The notes beneath the pieces are model-generated. The model worked only from the letters and a program-made list of their open reading frames with translations. It was not told the DNA's origin and made no database searches. 64,000 nt of DNA. It comes from Fagopyrum homotropicum. Lineage: Eukaryota; Streptophyta; Magnoliopsida; Caryophyllales; Polygonaceae. Shown piece after piece: positions 19,426-32,311 of the stretch (position 1 is the first letter of the stretch; every line of letters begins with the position of its first letter). A program made the position numbers and the translations under genes. The stretch is from the NCBI GenBank assembly GCA_033239125.1, contig BSWB01000001.1, forward strand, positions 116,120,916-116,184,915, read 5' to 3'.

Positions 19426-22116
19426 GGGTAAGACAATCTTGATCGGCCTTTAAGGCACCAATTGGGTGTGTTTGATCACTATGCAAAAGTCTCGTCATTT
19501 CCACATCTAAGTATCCCGCACATCAAGGTTACCAAAAGAACACATCACTGACTAAACACTCAATCATGAAATAAACAAGCGGTCAAACAATATCGCACAT
19601 ACAAGGCCAAGCCCTAACTCGTCACTCCTGAGGTTACAACTATCGCTACATAGGTCTTTGAAATATTACGTCTCTTACTATTCCCAATCTTAGGTAGCCT
19701 TATCGGCTTTTCATAAAACCACTGAATCTTAAATCTTTTCAAGTACTTAGATCACAAGCGCCTGCTACCACGTTCTAGAGTGGTTACCGGATATCTCACC
19801 GGTATCATCCGGCTCAACTGTCTGATCCTCTAATCTGATGACCTCACTCGTATCTGGTAGGTATCTCTCCAACTGAAATTCTCAAACTCAGTTCCCAAAC
19901 TTAGTCTCCATGGAAAACTGAAGCTACACCCTCCAATAGAGTGAGGAATACTAGTCCATCAGTCATTGCTAAACCGCTTTAAAATTTCAAATGGTTACCT
20001 TACACAACTCACTGATGACCTTACGGAAAATAATCTATTCAACTTTCTTCCCTTCGTTATGACCACTTGCTTACGGCCTTTTGAAAAGGTTCTGACTACA
20101 CACTCAGGCCAAAGGTCTTGGACATCCACCAACACTTACCAAGTACCCAATGCTCTTCGCATCACGACCCACTTGGTCTTGTCTTTTAATATTACTCAGT
20201 CATCTTATTCCTCCGGTAAGGAATCGTCACCTTTACCCTTTTCTGGTCTACACTCGGGGCAACTAAGAATCAAATCTAGTGGTCATCCTCTTTGTTCACT
20301 TGGCATTATTATATTATTTATAGATCTCTAATATATTTTTAGCTCAAACTGAGGCTTCTCACGCATTTTCAAAGATCCTAAGTAAAATATAATATGTCCA
20401 AAATGATGGCATTAGACACAAAGTGATCTCATATCACCGTTATTTGATAATAACTACTCAATAAATGTTAACATACCATCAGCACTGCGCTCTTTTGTCC
20501 ACCGTTGTTACTAGCCCGATAGTATCCCTCTAACTCAAAACGAAACTCGGGTCTGTTCCGATATAACATTACACATAAAATCTACTCCTAGATTATGCTT
20601 TCTTTAAGCACGGTTACTAGGTTGTAAGTATACTCCCGTCGCTTCTCTTTCTTATGTATCTTTGACTCAGAATGGTAGTTACTGACTTTGAGCTTTCTAG
20701 TGCAGACCATGCACAATACTTTTATTACATCGTAAATTCTTCTCTCAATCCATCAAGAAAACTCACTCTAACGTACTTCATTAGGTATAGAATTCCAAAA
20801 CTACTTGCTTGGCAACATGTAACAAAGCCATCACTCTTCACTCGGATCCATAATTGGGTACCAGTCTCCTTCTATTACGTCTACATGCTCATAAGTTCCC
20901 GTACAATATTTCCAGTCACTCCGCATAGCCTTTCTCACGTTCCTTCCAAGCGAAATGCATTTCACCAATTATCATCATCATCTTAAACTCCAACTCTGTG
21001 GGTTAGGACCCACCACGCTTCCGCTGCGCTACTCTGATAATTCTATTGTCACTCCTTACTCATAGGGACATTTTCTGTGAGTCCCAAGTGCTTAACCTCA
21101 AACTCTTTCTTCCAATTATACCCTAAGTCCTAACCGGATGATGTACCAGGTACCTTCCTTAATTGCCTTAATAAAACAAAATAACGACTGGAGAACAACT
21201 TCTTCCGTTTACTTTCTTAATTCTCTTAGCACGGATCCGAACCCCCTGACTCGACCGGAGTTTGATTTTTAATCAACCAAGCAGTAACCTCTAACACGAT
21301 TCTCTCTATACCTTTAGTTGTCTATGAAGATTTACGTTGCCAACTTGAGGAAATCCTCTAAAGCATCGGTATAGTTACTTCAATAATCCTCAATCATAGA
21401 TATCTCCTCTTAATTGTACATAGCTCGTCAATACCAAATAACCCTTGCACGTACTTAGTTGACATCGGTCAGTCTATAATTGACTTATCTCAATTTCATA
21501 CCTCTACTGGTATTAAACTTTTGGTGCATATCACCTACTAGATTAATCCTTTTATCTTTCTTTAGTTCGTCTTATCTTTCACTCTTCTGTTTCCTTTGGG
21601 ACAACTCTCTTTCTCAAGTCTCACTGTGTCATTCGCCTGATGTCAAAAGTCGTTCCTAACACTCCACGATAGATGGTAAGCGTCTTGTAGTTCCGATGAC
21701 TTTTAATTACCTCCCATTTGTAGTCCCTTTACAGGGACCATCTGTGTTGATGACCTATGTTCTGTTATAAATGGGGGTTACCCTGGACTCTTGAGTTCAC
21801 CACACGATTCTCACAAGCATAAGTTCCTTAATCGGCATTGTTTGTAATATTTCCTTCCAAATCTCTGTTGACTATTTTACAGGGCTTCGATCCTTTTGAT
21901 ACTAGCGTTGTGATTCCTCTTAGAATTCTTATCTTTAAAGAAGACAAAATATCTCCAGGCTTGTGAAGTCTACCTATCGCTCTTACATTAAGTTGTAAGT
22001 CTCCATTCCGTGTTAATTGTGATTTGTCAAAATTTCCTTAGCTAGTAGGTACACAGTTGCTCACAACAATCCTTTTATACTTCTTCAGTCCGTTCTACCT
22101 TCCACCCTTCTACTTC
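19426..22116 (-). other. Internal region of the Tekay-like element, no coding sequence seen
   Basis: No gag or pol motif found on either strand; small frames such as 19966-20331 and 20672-20986 look like chance. From about 21543 a unit of roughly 520 bp begins that is repeated once more. The second copy starts about 22066, is interrupted by the CACTA element and resumes at 26433. TTC at 22114-22116 is the left CACTA target duplication. Confidence 0.6.
21543..22065 (-). repeat. Tandem repeat unit 1 of the Tekay-like internal region
   Basis: About 520 bp, clearly similar to 22066-22116 joined to 26433-26860. Shared landmarks include ACCATCTGTGTTGATG and CTCCACGATAG/TTCCACGATAG words in the same order. 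Tandem repeats in untranslated internal regions are common in large gypsy elements. Confidence 0.6.
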
Positions 22117-22330
22117 CACTAGTACAAAGACCCCTAATAGACCTCGCTTATGTTGGAGCGGTTTATAAAAACCGTGATAAAAGTTATTTTCGGACCACGG
22201 TTATGCATAAAACCGCGGTTAATTATTTTTATTTTTATTTTTTAAAATTCGGACCCCGGTTATATTAAATAACCGGGATATAATATTGATTTTTTGGCTT
22301 AGACCATGGTTATTTTTTTGGCTTAGACCA
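22117..22330. repeat. Left subterminal repeat region of the CACTA element
   Basis: Contains AAACCGTGATAAA, GGACCACGGTTAT and related words that recur in inverted form at the right end. Such subterminal repeats are where En/Spm transposases bind in characterised elements. Confidence 0.6.
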
Positions 22331-22380
22331 TGATGAGAAAGTAGTTCAATCGATCGATCGATCGAACTACTTTCTCATCA
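22331..22380. repeat. 50-bp near-perfect palindrome in the CACTA element
   Basis: Arms TGATGAGAAAGTAGTTC (22331-22347) and GAACTACTTTCTCATCA (22364-22380) are exact inverses. The middle is a run of ATCG units that is itself palindromic apart from one mismatch. It can extrude as a cruciform or fold as an almost loopless hairpin. Confidence 0.9.
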
Positions 22381-22444
22381 GGTACCCTAGCGTTCCCCAG
22401 CTTCGGCCCATGCCGGCCTTACTCAGCCTCGCTCCATGCCGGCC

Positions 22445-23144
22445 TTACTCAGCCCCGCGTTCCTCAACCTCGCTCCAGGACGGCGTTCTTCAGCCTCGCT
22501 CCAGGCCGGCTTTCTCCAACCTCGTTCCCAACCGGCATCCTTAAACCTCGCTCCAGGCTGGCGTCCTAGTCAATCTGCTCTCACTTAGTCTCATCAGCAG
22601 CTTGGACAACATTTCTTCTTCTCCTCTTCAGTTTTTATTCTTCCAGCAAGGAAGCAACTCAACAACACAACAGGTAAGATCTTTAACTTCGAAATTGATG
22701 ACTATATTTTTGTCTGTTGAATGCTTGAGTGAGTAATCGATCAAAATTTTTGTCTTCTGGTTGTTTTTTTAACATGAATTTTAACCTTGACTAAGTTTGT
22801 GTCTGCTGAATACTTGAGCATTACTTTCATCGCTGGAACAAATTTAGGTGTTGTTATGAGTTTAGTCCAAGCACTACAAGTGTTGCTTGCAGCGTTCCTC
22901 GTGTTTCTCTAAATTAGATTGATAGGAGATATGTTGATATGTTAGACATTACACAAGTTTTTCTTTCAGTTTAAATTGATTGGTCTTACTTTTCCCTTTT
23001 AATCAGATATTAATAGATCATAGCTTAGACATCACTCATACTTTGTTATAACTTATGGGCACTGTACAATAAATTATATGCTTGCATTTGATTGGTGTTT
23101 TCCGATGATCTTAGATTCACTCGTACTAGCATATTTGAATTAGT
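22445..23144 (+). repeat. CACTA internal direct repeat, copy 1 (leader-like)
   Basis: About 700 bp, highly similar to 24403-25101. It starts with GC-rich tandem words of the type CTCGCTCCAGGCCGGCG, then a pyrimidine-rich stretch and CAACACAACAG followed by a strong splice-donor-like GTAAGAT at 22674. It therefore looks like promoter, 5' leader and start of a first intron. It precedes the ENGase exons. Confidence 0.75.
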
Positions 23145-23359
23145 GATGTGAGATCATAAAGTGGTATTTGCCCTTTCTAGTTTGAAACAGACTAGAAAAT
23201 ACATGTTAAGAAAAAGTTTGTTATTATAAATCAAATTTTATCCAGCATAAAGATCATAAAGTGGTATTTTGGTGCTTGCAAGAGTGTGGGGAGCTTGCAC
23301 ACTTTCTTCTTATGATTGTTTTTCTCTGTATGTCATTACATCTAGTAATATTGATGCAG

Positions 23360-23855
23360 ATATGTGGAGGTTAACTTAGATGCAACTCAGATTCCTCAAA
23401 TGAAAGGATTTGTCAGTCATTTAACAAAAACTATGCATTCTTCGAAGGCCGGTTCTATAGTCATATGGTGAGTGTCATGGGATTGTAGTTGGTGGGTGAT
23501 TTATAATATGCGCGCTGATATGCTATTACTTTTCACGTATACAGGTATGACAGTGTCATAGTTGATGGCGATCTCAATTGGCAGGACCAACTGAATGATA
23601 AGAACAAATCCTTTTTTGATATCTGTGACGGGATATTCATGAACTATACATGGAAGGTATTTCCTTTTTGTCTCCCATTATGTTTACACTGTTATTTTTT
23701 TTTCCTCTGCAACTTTCTCAAGCATTTGGATTTGGTTGGTATAACAGGAAGACAATCCAAGGCTTTCGGCTTTAGTTGTTGGTCAAAGGAAGTTTGATGT
23801 CTATATGGGAATAGATGTCTTTGGCCGGAACACTTTTGGTGGAGGTCAATGGGAT
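23360..23855 (+). pseudogene. Captured exons of cytosolic endo-beta-N-acetylglucosaminidase (GH85)
   Basis: Three consecutive exon-like blocks with GT-AG borders and one continuous frame: 23360-23467, 23545-23656 and 23748-23855. The translation contains the plant ENGase signatures VIWYDSV, WQDQLN, CDGIF, NYTWKED and YMGIDVFGRNTFGGGQW. ENGase removes N-glycans from free glycoproteins and glycans in the cytosol. Only about 108 residues from the catalytic-domain middle are present; the Glu of the family's N-x-E catalytic pair probably corresponds to the one in VEVNLD, while the Asn lies outside the captured exon. No stop codons interrupt the three exons. A gene fragment, not a working enzyme; a chimeric transcript from the upstream repeat is possible. 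Confidence 0.85.
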
Positions 23856-23898
23856 GTATGTACCATCTATCTATCTATCAATTAGTTCTCTATTCCAG

Positions 23899-23899
<1 letters not shown>

Positions 23900-23944
<45 letters not shown>
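23900..23944. repeat. (TA)n microsatellite
   Basis: About 45 bp of alternating TA directly after the third ENGase exon. Confidence 0.95.
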
Positions 23945-23947
<3 letters not shown>

Positions 23948-24221
23948 CAGGGTTTGGTAATAGTACGTAAAATTACCTGCTTGTTTTATACTGAGTGCCA
24001 CTTCTCCAAATATTTAATGTTTTCCTTTTCACTTTTTATATGAATTCATCACGGCCTTTTTTGTATACAAATTAGATGAGATTTCAGGGTTTGGTAATAG
24101 TACGTAAAATTACCTGCTTGGTTTATACTGAGTGCCACTTCTCCAAATGTTTAATGTTTTCCTTTTTTCTTTTTATATGAATTCATCACGGCCTTTTTTG
24201 TATACAAATTAGATGAGATTT
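23948..24221 (+). repeat. 137-bp tandem duplication in the CACTA element
   Basis: Two near-identical copies (23948-24084 and 24085-24221), each beginning CAGGGTTTGGTAATAG. No coding content seen. Confidence 0.85.
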
Positions 24222-24402
24222 CAGGCTCTAAGTTTACAAGCTAGTTGTTAGTATTTCTTTTTTTTAACCCTTGCGCTTAAAGTTAGGTGAAATTAAACAT
24301 AACTTGTGTTTGTGGAATCAATTAGAGCATTGTTTCATTTTTGTCCAAATAATTTTGTTGTTTACTACTTCCAAATTTCATGCTCTGCTTACTTTTTCTT
24401 TC

Positions 24403-25101
24403 TTACTCAGCCCCGCGTTCCTCAACCTCGCTCCAGGACGGCGTTCTTCAGCCTCGCTCCAGGCCGGCGTTCTCCAACCTCGTTCCCAACCGGCGTCCTT
24501 CAACCTCACTCTAGACTGGCATCCTAGTCAATCTGCTCTCACTCAGTCTCATCAGCAGCTTGGACAACATTTCTTCTTCTCCTCTTCAGTTTTCATTCTT
24601 CTAGCAAGGAAGCAACTCAACAACACAACATGTAAGATCTTTAACTTCGAAATTGATGACTATATTTCTGTCTGTTGAATGCTTGAGTGAGTAATTGATC
24701 AAAATTTTTGTCTTCTGGTTGTTTTTAACATGAATTTTAAGCTTGACTATGTCTGTGTCTGCTGAATACTTGAGCATTACTTTCATCGCTGGAACAAATT
24801 TAGGTGTTGTTATGAGTTTAGTCCAAGCACTACAAGTGTTGCTTGCAGTTGTTCCTCATGTTTCTCTAAATCAGATTGATAGGAGATATGTTGATATGTT
24901 AGACATTACACAAGTTTTTCTTTCAGTTTAAATTGATTGTTCTTACTTTTCCCTTTTAATCAGATATTAATAGATCATAGCTTAGACACCACTCATACTT
25001 TGTTATAACTTATGGGCACTGTACAATAAATTATATGCTTGCATTTGATTGGTGTTTTCCGATGATCTTAGATTCACTCGTACTAGCATATTTGAATTAG
25101 T
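24403..25101 (+). repeat. CACTA internal direct repeat, copy 2 (leader-like)
   Basis: Same sequence as 22445-23144 with few differences. The donor-like GTAAGAT lies at 24632, with CAG changed to CAT before it. It precedes the phosphomannomutase exons, as copy 1 precedes the ENGase exons. Confidence 0.75.
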
Positions 25102-25255
25102 CTGTGTCTGCCCTTTTTCTTAACATGCTGGATAGAAGTGTGCAACCTCCACATTGGATATTCCTATTAAGAGATATGCTGGATAAAAGTTGTTTTTGGT
25201 GTTCATATAAAAATGGAGAGCAATTATCCTTTCTTGGCTTATAATCTTTATGCAG

Positions 25256-25693
<438 letters not shown>

Positions 25694-26140
25694 GTAAGTA
25701 TAATATTCATATATAGAGAGATGAATAGAATTATGACTGTTGAAAGAACTAAGACAGTATATTAAGATGTGTATGGAGTCAATGACTATATCTCCTTGCT
25801 TCTGATCATTTTGTATAAGGTTTTCAAAGAAGATAGAGGAAGGTGGAGAGGGTTGATAAGATGGGAGAAGTCAAACTGTGTAAGAATGCACAAAACTTAG
25901 GTTATGCTTGAAGAAGGTGCATACTCACTTGAAGAACAGTTAATGAAATCAAGGAAGAGGCTAAGCAGCAGTAGCCAAAGCTGAAAACTTAGGCTCTGCT
26001 TGAAAAAGGTGCATACTCGCTTGAAGAACATATAACAAAATCAAGAATGTGTGGCATACTCACTTGAAGAAGAGGCTAAGCAGCAGCCAAAGTTGAAGTG
26101 TTTATTATTGTTGTATGCGTTGAACTGATAGTTTTTTATA
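25694..26140. other. CACTA internal sequence, no gene recognised
   Basis: Contains a short direct repeat built around AACTTAGG...GCTTGAAGAAGGTGCATACTC (two to three copies, 25900-26100). No coding signal that I can identify. Confidence 0.5.
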
Positions 26141-26432
26141 AACACCACGGTTCTTTAAAGAACCGTGGTGTTTTTTTAAAAAAAAAATCTAGTATTGGGA
26201 CCACAGTTATTTTGAATAACCGTGGTCCGAAATTTGTAAAAAAAAAATTTTTTTTTTTTAAAAAAGAAATGGGACCACGGTTATTTTAAAATAACCGTGG
26301 TCCGATTTTTTTTACCTCGTTGACAATTAGCGAGGTCCGAGTAGATTTACCTCGCTCCCGTTAACTACGCTTTGAAAACCGGGGTCCCATGTACAAAAAA
26401 ACCGTGGTCTACATCCCCTCTTTGTACTAGTG
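26141..26432. repeat. Right subterminal repeat region of the CACTA element
   Basis: Inverted words ACCACGG and CCGTGGT form several hairpins, for example around 26143-26172, 26200-26228 and 26274-26303. It ends with the terminal TTTGTACTAGTG. Confidence 0.75.
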
Positions 26433-27642
26433 TTCTTATGGGCTAACTCCATTTCTCTAGTCCAATTGTGTTATTCATCTGACATAAATAGTCGTTTCAA
26501 GTTTCCACGATAGCTTGTAAGCGTCTTTGAAATTCTTATGGCCGTAATGATCATCCACTTGTAGTTCCTTTTGCATGGACCATCTGTGTTGATGGCTTAG
26601 GTTCCGTGATAATTCGGGTTACCCTGCACTCTCGAGTCCAGCAAGGCCGTTCTCCCATGCACATTTCTTCACTGGAGTTTGTGGTAATATCGCCGTCATA
26701 AAACTCCGTTGACCCTGCTACAGGCTTCCAGTCTTTGGATATTGGCGTTGCGGTTTCTTTCAAACTTCTTATATCTCTGAGGAGGTCAAAACCTCCACAC
26801 ACTTGTGGGGTCTGCCTTTTCGCTTTTACACTCAATTGTAGGTCTTAATTTCGTGCACCTTAGATTCTCACACCTGGGTTGACACTCTGTCTCTTCTGAT
26901 TTCTCATGCCCATAATGGTCTATGGGGCATCCGCCTCGATTGTAATGTCCTTGATTCAGGAAATCGTGGTTGTACTCAATTCTACTTGTCTCGTTCCAAT
27001 ATTGTTATCTCTACTCCGCACTCTTGTAGTCTCTTGCATGGTTCTTCTAATTCCGTCCCTTGGCCTCGTATGCCCGAGTTCCTTGTACGACCTTCTATTC
27101 CTGCTAACTGAACTAACTCAGGGCTTTCTTCCTCATATGATTGTGCTTGTGGTAAAAATTTGCTTCACCACTTTACTTCCTTGATCATTTGTTCTTGGGA
27201 TGATTTGTAAGGATCACCAAGCCGCCCACCCGAGTATAATACTCAATTCAAGGTCCGATTCCATTGTCTCGTGTTGGAGACTCTTCAAGTCTGCTGTTGA
27301 TTTATCATGAGGCGATAATCGCTTCGTGATATCACGACTAAATGATATAAAATATCCTTTAGGATACTAACAAGGTAAGCATACACATGTCTATAACATA
27401 TTATAATAAAAATCATAAAAAGTCTATAAGCTAACTCCTATCGATCCAAGTTGCAGAGATCCACGGAGAGCGATGGTGGTCCGACGTACTACTAACCCAA
27501 CAACTCGACTATGCTCGTGTGTAAAAATAGAAATCCGTTTTGAAAATCTTAGACCCCTTTCGGGTTCTAGTTATTTTATACATGCGGTCTTTCAGAAGAT
27601 TTCAAGTGTCATTGTTGTCAACCTGGAGCTCTGATACCATAT
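26433..27642 (-). other. 5' internal region of the Tekay-like element with tandem unit 2
   Basis: Continues repeat unit 2 to about 26860, then an untranslated leader-like region up to the primer-binding site. A 94-codon minus frame at 26551-26835 lies within the repeat unit and resembles no protein I know. Confidence 0.55.
27628..27639 (-). other. Primer-binding site, initiator tRNA-Met type
   Basis: On the minus strand, TGGTATCAGAGC lies 3 bp after the end of the right-hand LTR, which fixes the element's orientation as minus. Confidence 0.85.
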
Positions 27643-30494
27643 TGTAACACCCCTAATTCTGAGAACTCGGGGAGCTACTGGTTAGGACCTCACAATGGGT
27701 CCCGACCATAGTTTGACAACAATTTTACTTGGATCTTACAACAAGACACAAAAGTATTTAAAACATTTGAAAACTGTAAACAATATATACATGGAGAATA
27801 TGTATCAGCCTTACAAGAAAAGATACTAAAACGACGCGTATGAAGAACAGAAGACATCCCCGTCCCCAACTAAATGAGTATGTGGACCCGGTTGACCATT
27901 TCCTCCAGATATCTCTACAACTTTCTTAACCTGCAAGGCATATACAAGCGGTATAAAACCGTTAGCTAACATTCTATGCATAAGTATAAAGGTAAAAGCA
28001 CAAACACACAACATACACAATCAACATGCAACAATCAATCCTTTTATTATCTTTAATTAGGTGATATGTCATTACTAATGATACTTGTTTTGTGACACGA
28101 GGGATTCCCAAACCTCGCCCCTGTCCCCGTTTACCAACGCGGAATGGTACTAATGCATCTGATCGTCTACCTGACTGGGCTGGTCGCAGGGAACCTCCTA
28201 GACTCTCGCAAGAGCTAGGCAAATGATGTCACGACCCATTATCATACACTTGGGTCAATTACATAAATAATAAAGTCGGCCTAATCCGGTTTCGTTATTT
28301 ATTATAACTAACAAACACCACTCATACACATTACACTCATACAAGAAGTCAGCTAAGTAAGTCCGTGGACTTACTTGAATCAGATCTCGATTCTCTTAAT
28401 CACAACTCAATCTGTAACTATATAACTCGGTTGCTTGTCAAAGGAGGCAAGTGTGTCAGCACACTTTTTAGGTAATTAGAAGTCTAAGACTTCTAAGGTA
28501 GTGAATCCTATTAGAACAGAATTTAATACAGTACCAATTTGTGGTAAACTGACTATTTTACCCTTAGTCCCGAAACTTCCAAAAATTCCATAATTCGTGC
28601 CTAAACTCTTATTTGAGACTAAAGAGTCATATTCGGAAAGATCGTTAAGGTCCAACTTCGGCTTCAAATATGAAATTCGAATAATCTTATAAAAATTCCG
28701 AAATAATTCCCTAGATCATCTATGATATCTCATCTACTCCTAGGAGCAAGAATTTCTTAAAACTGTTCAACCATCACTTCTACAAAAATTTTCAAAGTTG
28801 GTTACAACACTTAAAATATTCTATACTTAGCCAAAATTTCACTGCTGGAAAAACAGCTCAACTACCCTACTTTGGAAACTTAAAACTTCTAATTCGACCG
28901 TTCATTTATTCTCAAATTTTGACACAACAAACTACATATATCCATCTATGACCTATTAAAATTTCAACGGTGGATCTTCACTGTAACTCCTTAACATTGG
29001 TCGACAAGATGGGCAGTTTCTAACTTCAAAACTGAAGGAAAAAGAGATGTATTTACAGCAGTCCTTGTTTCTACCATTCTGTCAATATAACTCAGCAGCT
29101 ACCCTTTACCTACACACTTCATGACTCCACCTTGATAAACCTCAACAGTTGTTACACATCCCAACTCATCATCCATAAAATCAAAGGGTCTAAACTAAGT
29201 ATTACCATCTCTTCTACATAACATAACAACAAGCTAGTAAGGGTGGGTCACTTACTCAGAAATGAGGCCAGAAGACTCCTAGGGATGTTACGTCTAGGAG
29301 GACAAAAGTTTGAGAGAGACGAGGCAAGCAGTGTGGTGTGGATTTGAGGCGACAGAGAGGTCCCCAGTGAACGTTAATACAGCTAGCGGGAGAGGATCTG
29401 TCTACTCAATAGGTGGTCTAGGGCACTGCAGCATGCAACCCAGTGGTCGATCAGAAGCAGAAGCAAGGAAAGGTAAGGGAAGAGAGTAACTGGAACTCAC
29501 CTAGGCACCAAGCGATCTGTATGTATGCAGAAGGGAGATGTCCGGCTACAGATCCACTGCTACGACATGCGCTTCTTCTGAGAGAAATATGCGTCTATTG
29601 CAATGGCGTGTGTGCAGGAGGGAGATCTGATGGCGCTGGCAGTCCCATGTCCGCCTGTTTGTGACGATGGCTGCTTCCTGATTGAAGGCGGATATGTGCA
29701 GCGTGTGATGGGAATTTTGTAGCGCAAGGAAGGAGGGAGATGGTCTTATGTGCTTGTTGGGGAAGACGAAGAGGAAAGTGAGGGAGACGGTTCTTCTGCA
29801 AAAGGCAAGACGAGGAAGAGTGGAGCGTTGAATGTAGATGGAAGATGGGAAACGTGGTCAGTTGCTGGACTTGCTCCCTTTGCTGTGTGATTTCATAAGC
29901 CGTTACAGAAGATCTTCACTCTTAACTCATCAGTTGTTACGTGGGCAACAGAGGGACAGAAGGCCGGCTGAACGTATGCTACTCCATGGGCTTCAACGTG
30001 TAGTTGGGCCAGCACGAGCAAGGAGATGGGCTGAAGCAAAGGTTTGTTGGCTTGGGAGAGTTCCGTGTAGTTGGGCCAGCACAAGCAAGGAGAATTCTGG
30101 GTTGGAGCAAAGGCAAGGGTTGGGATAAAACAAGGTAAGAAAAAAAATAAGAGTGGGCTGATGTTGTCAAGGCCTTGTCACAGCCTTGTCAATGTGTGTC
30201 ATGGCTTTGTCAAGCCCATGCATGGCCTTGTCGTGATCACGTCATGGTCTCGTCATATCTCGTCATGGTCTCGCCAAAAGGATGTCATGACTTTGTCGAG
30301 GACATGTCATGATATAAACTAGGGTTTGATAGATCAAGGTTTGATATAAAATTCTATCATTTTATGTGAATTAAATTCTACAGAAAATGATAAAATTTGT
30401 GGAGTATGAAATACTAGATAGAATGGAAAACAGATAACGGATTGAAATCCGATTTGATACGGAATTAATCGGAACAAAAATTCCGGATATTACA
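27643..30494 (-). repeat. 5' LTR (minus sense) of the Tekay-like element
   Basis: About 2.85 kb, homologous to 3167-6086. Begins TGTAACACCCC on the plus strand and ends GGATATTACA, followed by the target duplication TTACC (30495-30499). Lacks a ~62-bp block present in the other LTR. Confidence 0.85.
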
Positions 30495-30499
30495 TTACC

Positions 30500-30817
30500 T
30501 AAAGTATTACTAATCCCCTTTCAAGCTCAAAGTAACATGTTTTAACAATTTAACAATTCACTTTCGCACAAAGTTAAATAAATCAAGACTCTTTAAGCTC
30601 TTAGACACAAGAAACCTATTTGATTCAAACATTCCATTTCGGTCTCAGTTTTAACAAATAAGATATGTATCAATGCCAACATATTTATCCTCAAGATATC
30701 TAAGTCCCTTTCTCACAAATAAATCTCAAGTTCATAGCCTTATTTTTCCAACAAAAACTATCACCTTTCGGTCTCTATTTATCATCTAGATATAGATCTA
30801 ACAAAGTATCAAGAATC
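30500..30817. other. No gene or element recognised
   Basis: AT-rich sequence between the Tekay-like element and the decayed Athila relative; nothing supported. Confidence 0.4.
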
Positions 30818-31049
30818 ATATTACTGGAATGAGCATCTTCTTTTCAAAAGAGGTCCCGATGGAATGTTCAAAAGATGCATACCGGAGGATGAAGTAGAGA
30901 GCGTCGTTCGCCATTGTCATTCATTGCCTTGTGGTGGACATGCTAGTTCCCACAAGACATGCGCTAAGGTACTTCAATCCGGTTTCTTTTGACCTAACTT
31001 ATTCAAAAATGTACAAAACTTTGTTGTTTCTTGTGATGCTTGTCAAATC

Positions 31050-31080
<31 letters not shown>

Positions 31081-32311
31081 TAGATCCTATGAGAACACCC
31101 CCTAACGTGAGAACATGAGAACAGATTCGTAATTATTATTAGTTTTGTTACGAATGTGTCATATCGTTTAATGTATTATTCGTAGTTATTGTTGATTGAG
31201 TGAATTATTCGTAGTTATTGTTGGATTCCTAATTATTATTATTCGTAGTTATTATTATTTTTGATATCTACTCTAAATCTCAACCCTTAATACTCACATC
31301 CAACGATGTACGATTGTTCTCATGTTCTCACGTTAGGGGGTGTTCTCATGGGAACCACACCCTATATATATATATATATATATAGAGGATAAATGAGATG
31401 CCTATAAACAACATCCAACAAGTTGAGATCTTTTATGTATGGGGAGTGGATTTCATGAAACCATTCTCATCTTTTTGTAAGAACCTATACAGAATATTGG
31501 CGGTTGGTTATGTCTCTAGATGGGTGGAACTCATTGCTTCTCCTACTAATGCGACAAGGTGGTAGTGAATTTCTTTAACAAAATCAGTTTCCCAAGATTT
31601 GAGGCGCCCGAGTCATCATTAGTGATGGAGGAACACGCTTCATCCCTCAGAAGTTTGAAATACTTCTATCCAAGTATGGGGTAACTCACAGAGTAGCCAC
31701 ACCATACCATCCTCAAACTAGTTTCAAATGGAGATATCAAATAGAGAAATCAAGGGAATTTTAGAGAAATTCGTCTCTAGAACAAGAAAAAATTGGTCAA
31801 TGAAGTTAGATGATGCATTATGGGCCTACACAACAACCTTGAAGACTCCCAGAGGAACTACACCGTACAATCTAGTTTATGGCAAGTCTTGTCATCTTCC
31901 AGTGGAACTGGAGCATTGAGTATTATATAAGGCAATCAAATGGCTCAACTTTGATATTAAAGAAGCAGGAGAGAAGCGCCCCTTGGACATAAACGAGCTT
32001 GAGGAGATTCGTCCTAATGCCTATGAAAACGCTCGGATCTACAAAGAAATAACTAAGAGTTGGCATGACAAGCACATCATTTCGAAGGAGTTGAAGGAAA
32101 GAGATATTGTTATTCTCTTAAACTATAGACTTCGCCTCTTTCTAGGTGAGCTTAAATCTAGATGGACATAACCATATGTTATTAAAAAGATTTTTCGGTG
32201 CAATTGAAGTATGGGGTGGTCATTGTGGAAGTTTCAAGGTGAACAAAAATAGGTTGAATAAGTATACGCCAGAAGTTTCGGTGGAGAGCATTGCTCCCCT
32301 TCACCTTGAGT
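30818..32311 (+). pseudogene. Decayed Athila-type pol (integrase region)
   Basis: Starts abruptly within the integrase zinc-finger domain (matches the intact copy at about 12676 onward, including HCHSLPCGGHASS). An in-frame stop lies in the QSGFF segment, there are several frameshifts, and a MITE-like insertion (31078-31362) splits the finger after CDACQ. Downstream, MEISNREIKGILEK and YNLVYGKSCHLPVELEH segments align with the intact element. It is a different, older Athila family, not a copy of 6172-19300. Confidence 0.85.
31050..31386. mobile_element. Micron-like MITE inserted in a TA microsatellite
   Basis: An approximately 285-bp element with 38-bp inverted termini (31086-31123 and 31315-31352; core GAACACCCCCTAACGTGAGA) is flanked on both sides by TA runs (31050-31077 and about 31364-31384). 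The interior repeats ATTCGTAGTTATT. Insertion into TA repeats is typical of Micron MITEs; the family assignment is tentative. Confidence 0.65.

Noticed and set aside
26551..26835. 94-codon minus-strand frame as gag of the Tekay-like element
   Set aside because: No Gag motif; it lies within the tandem repeat unit and the other copy is disrupted.
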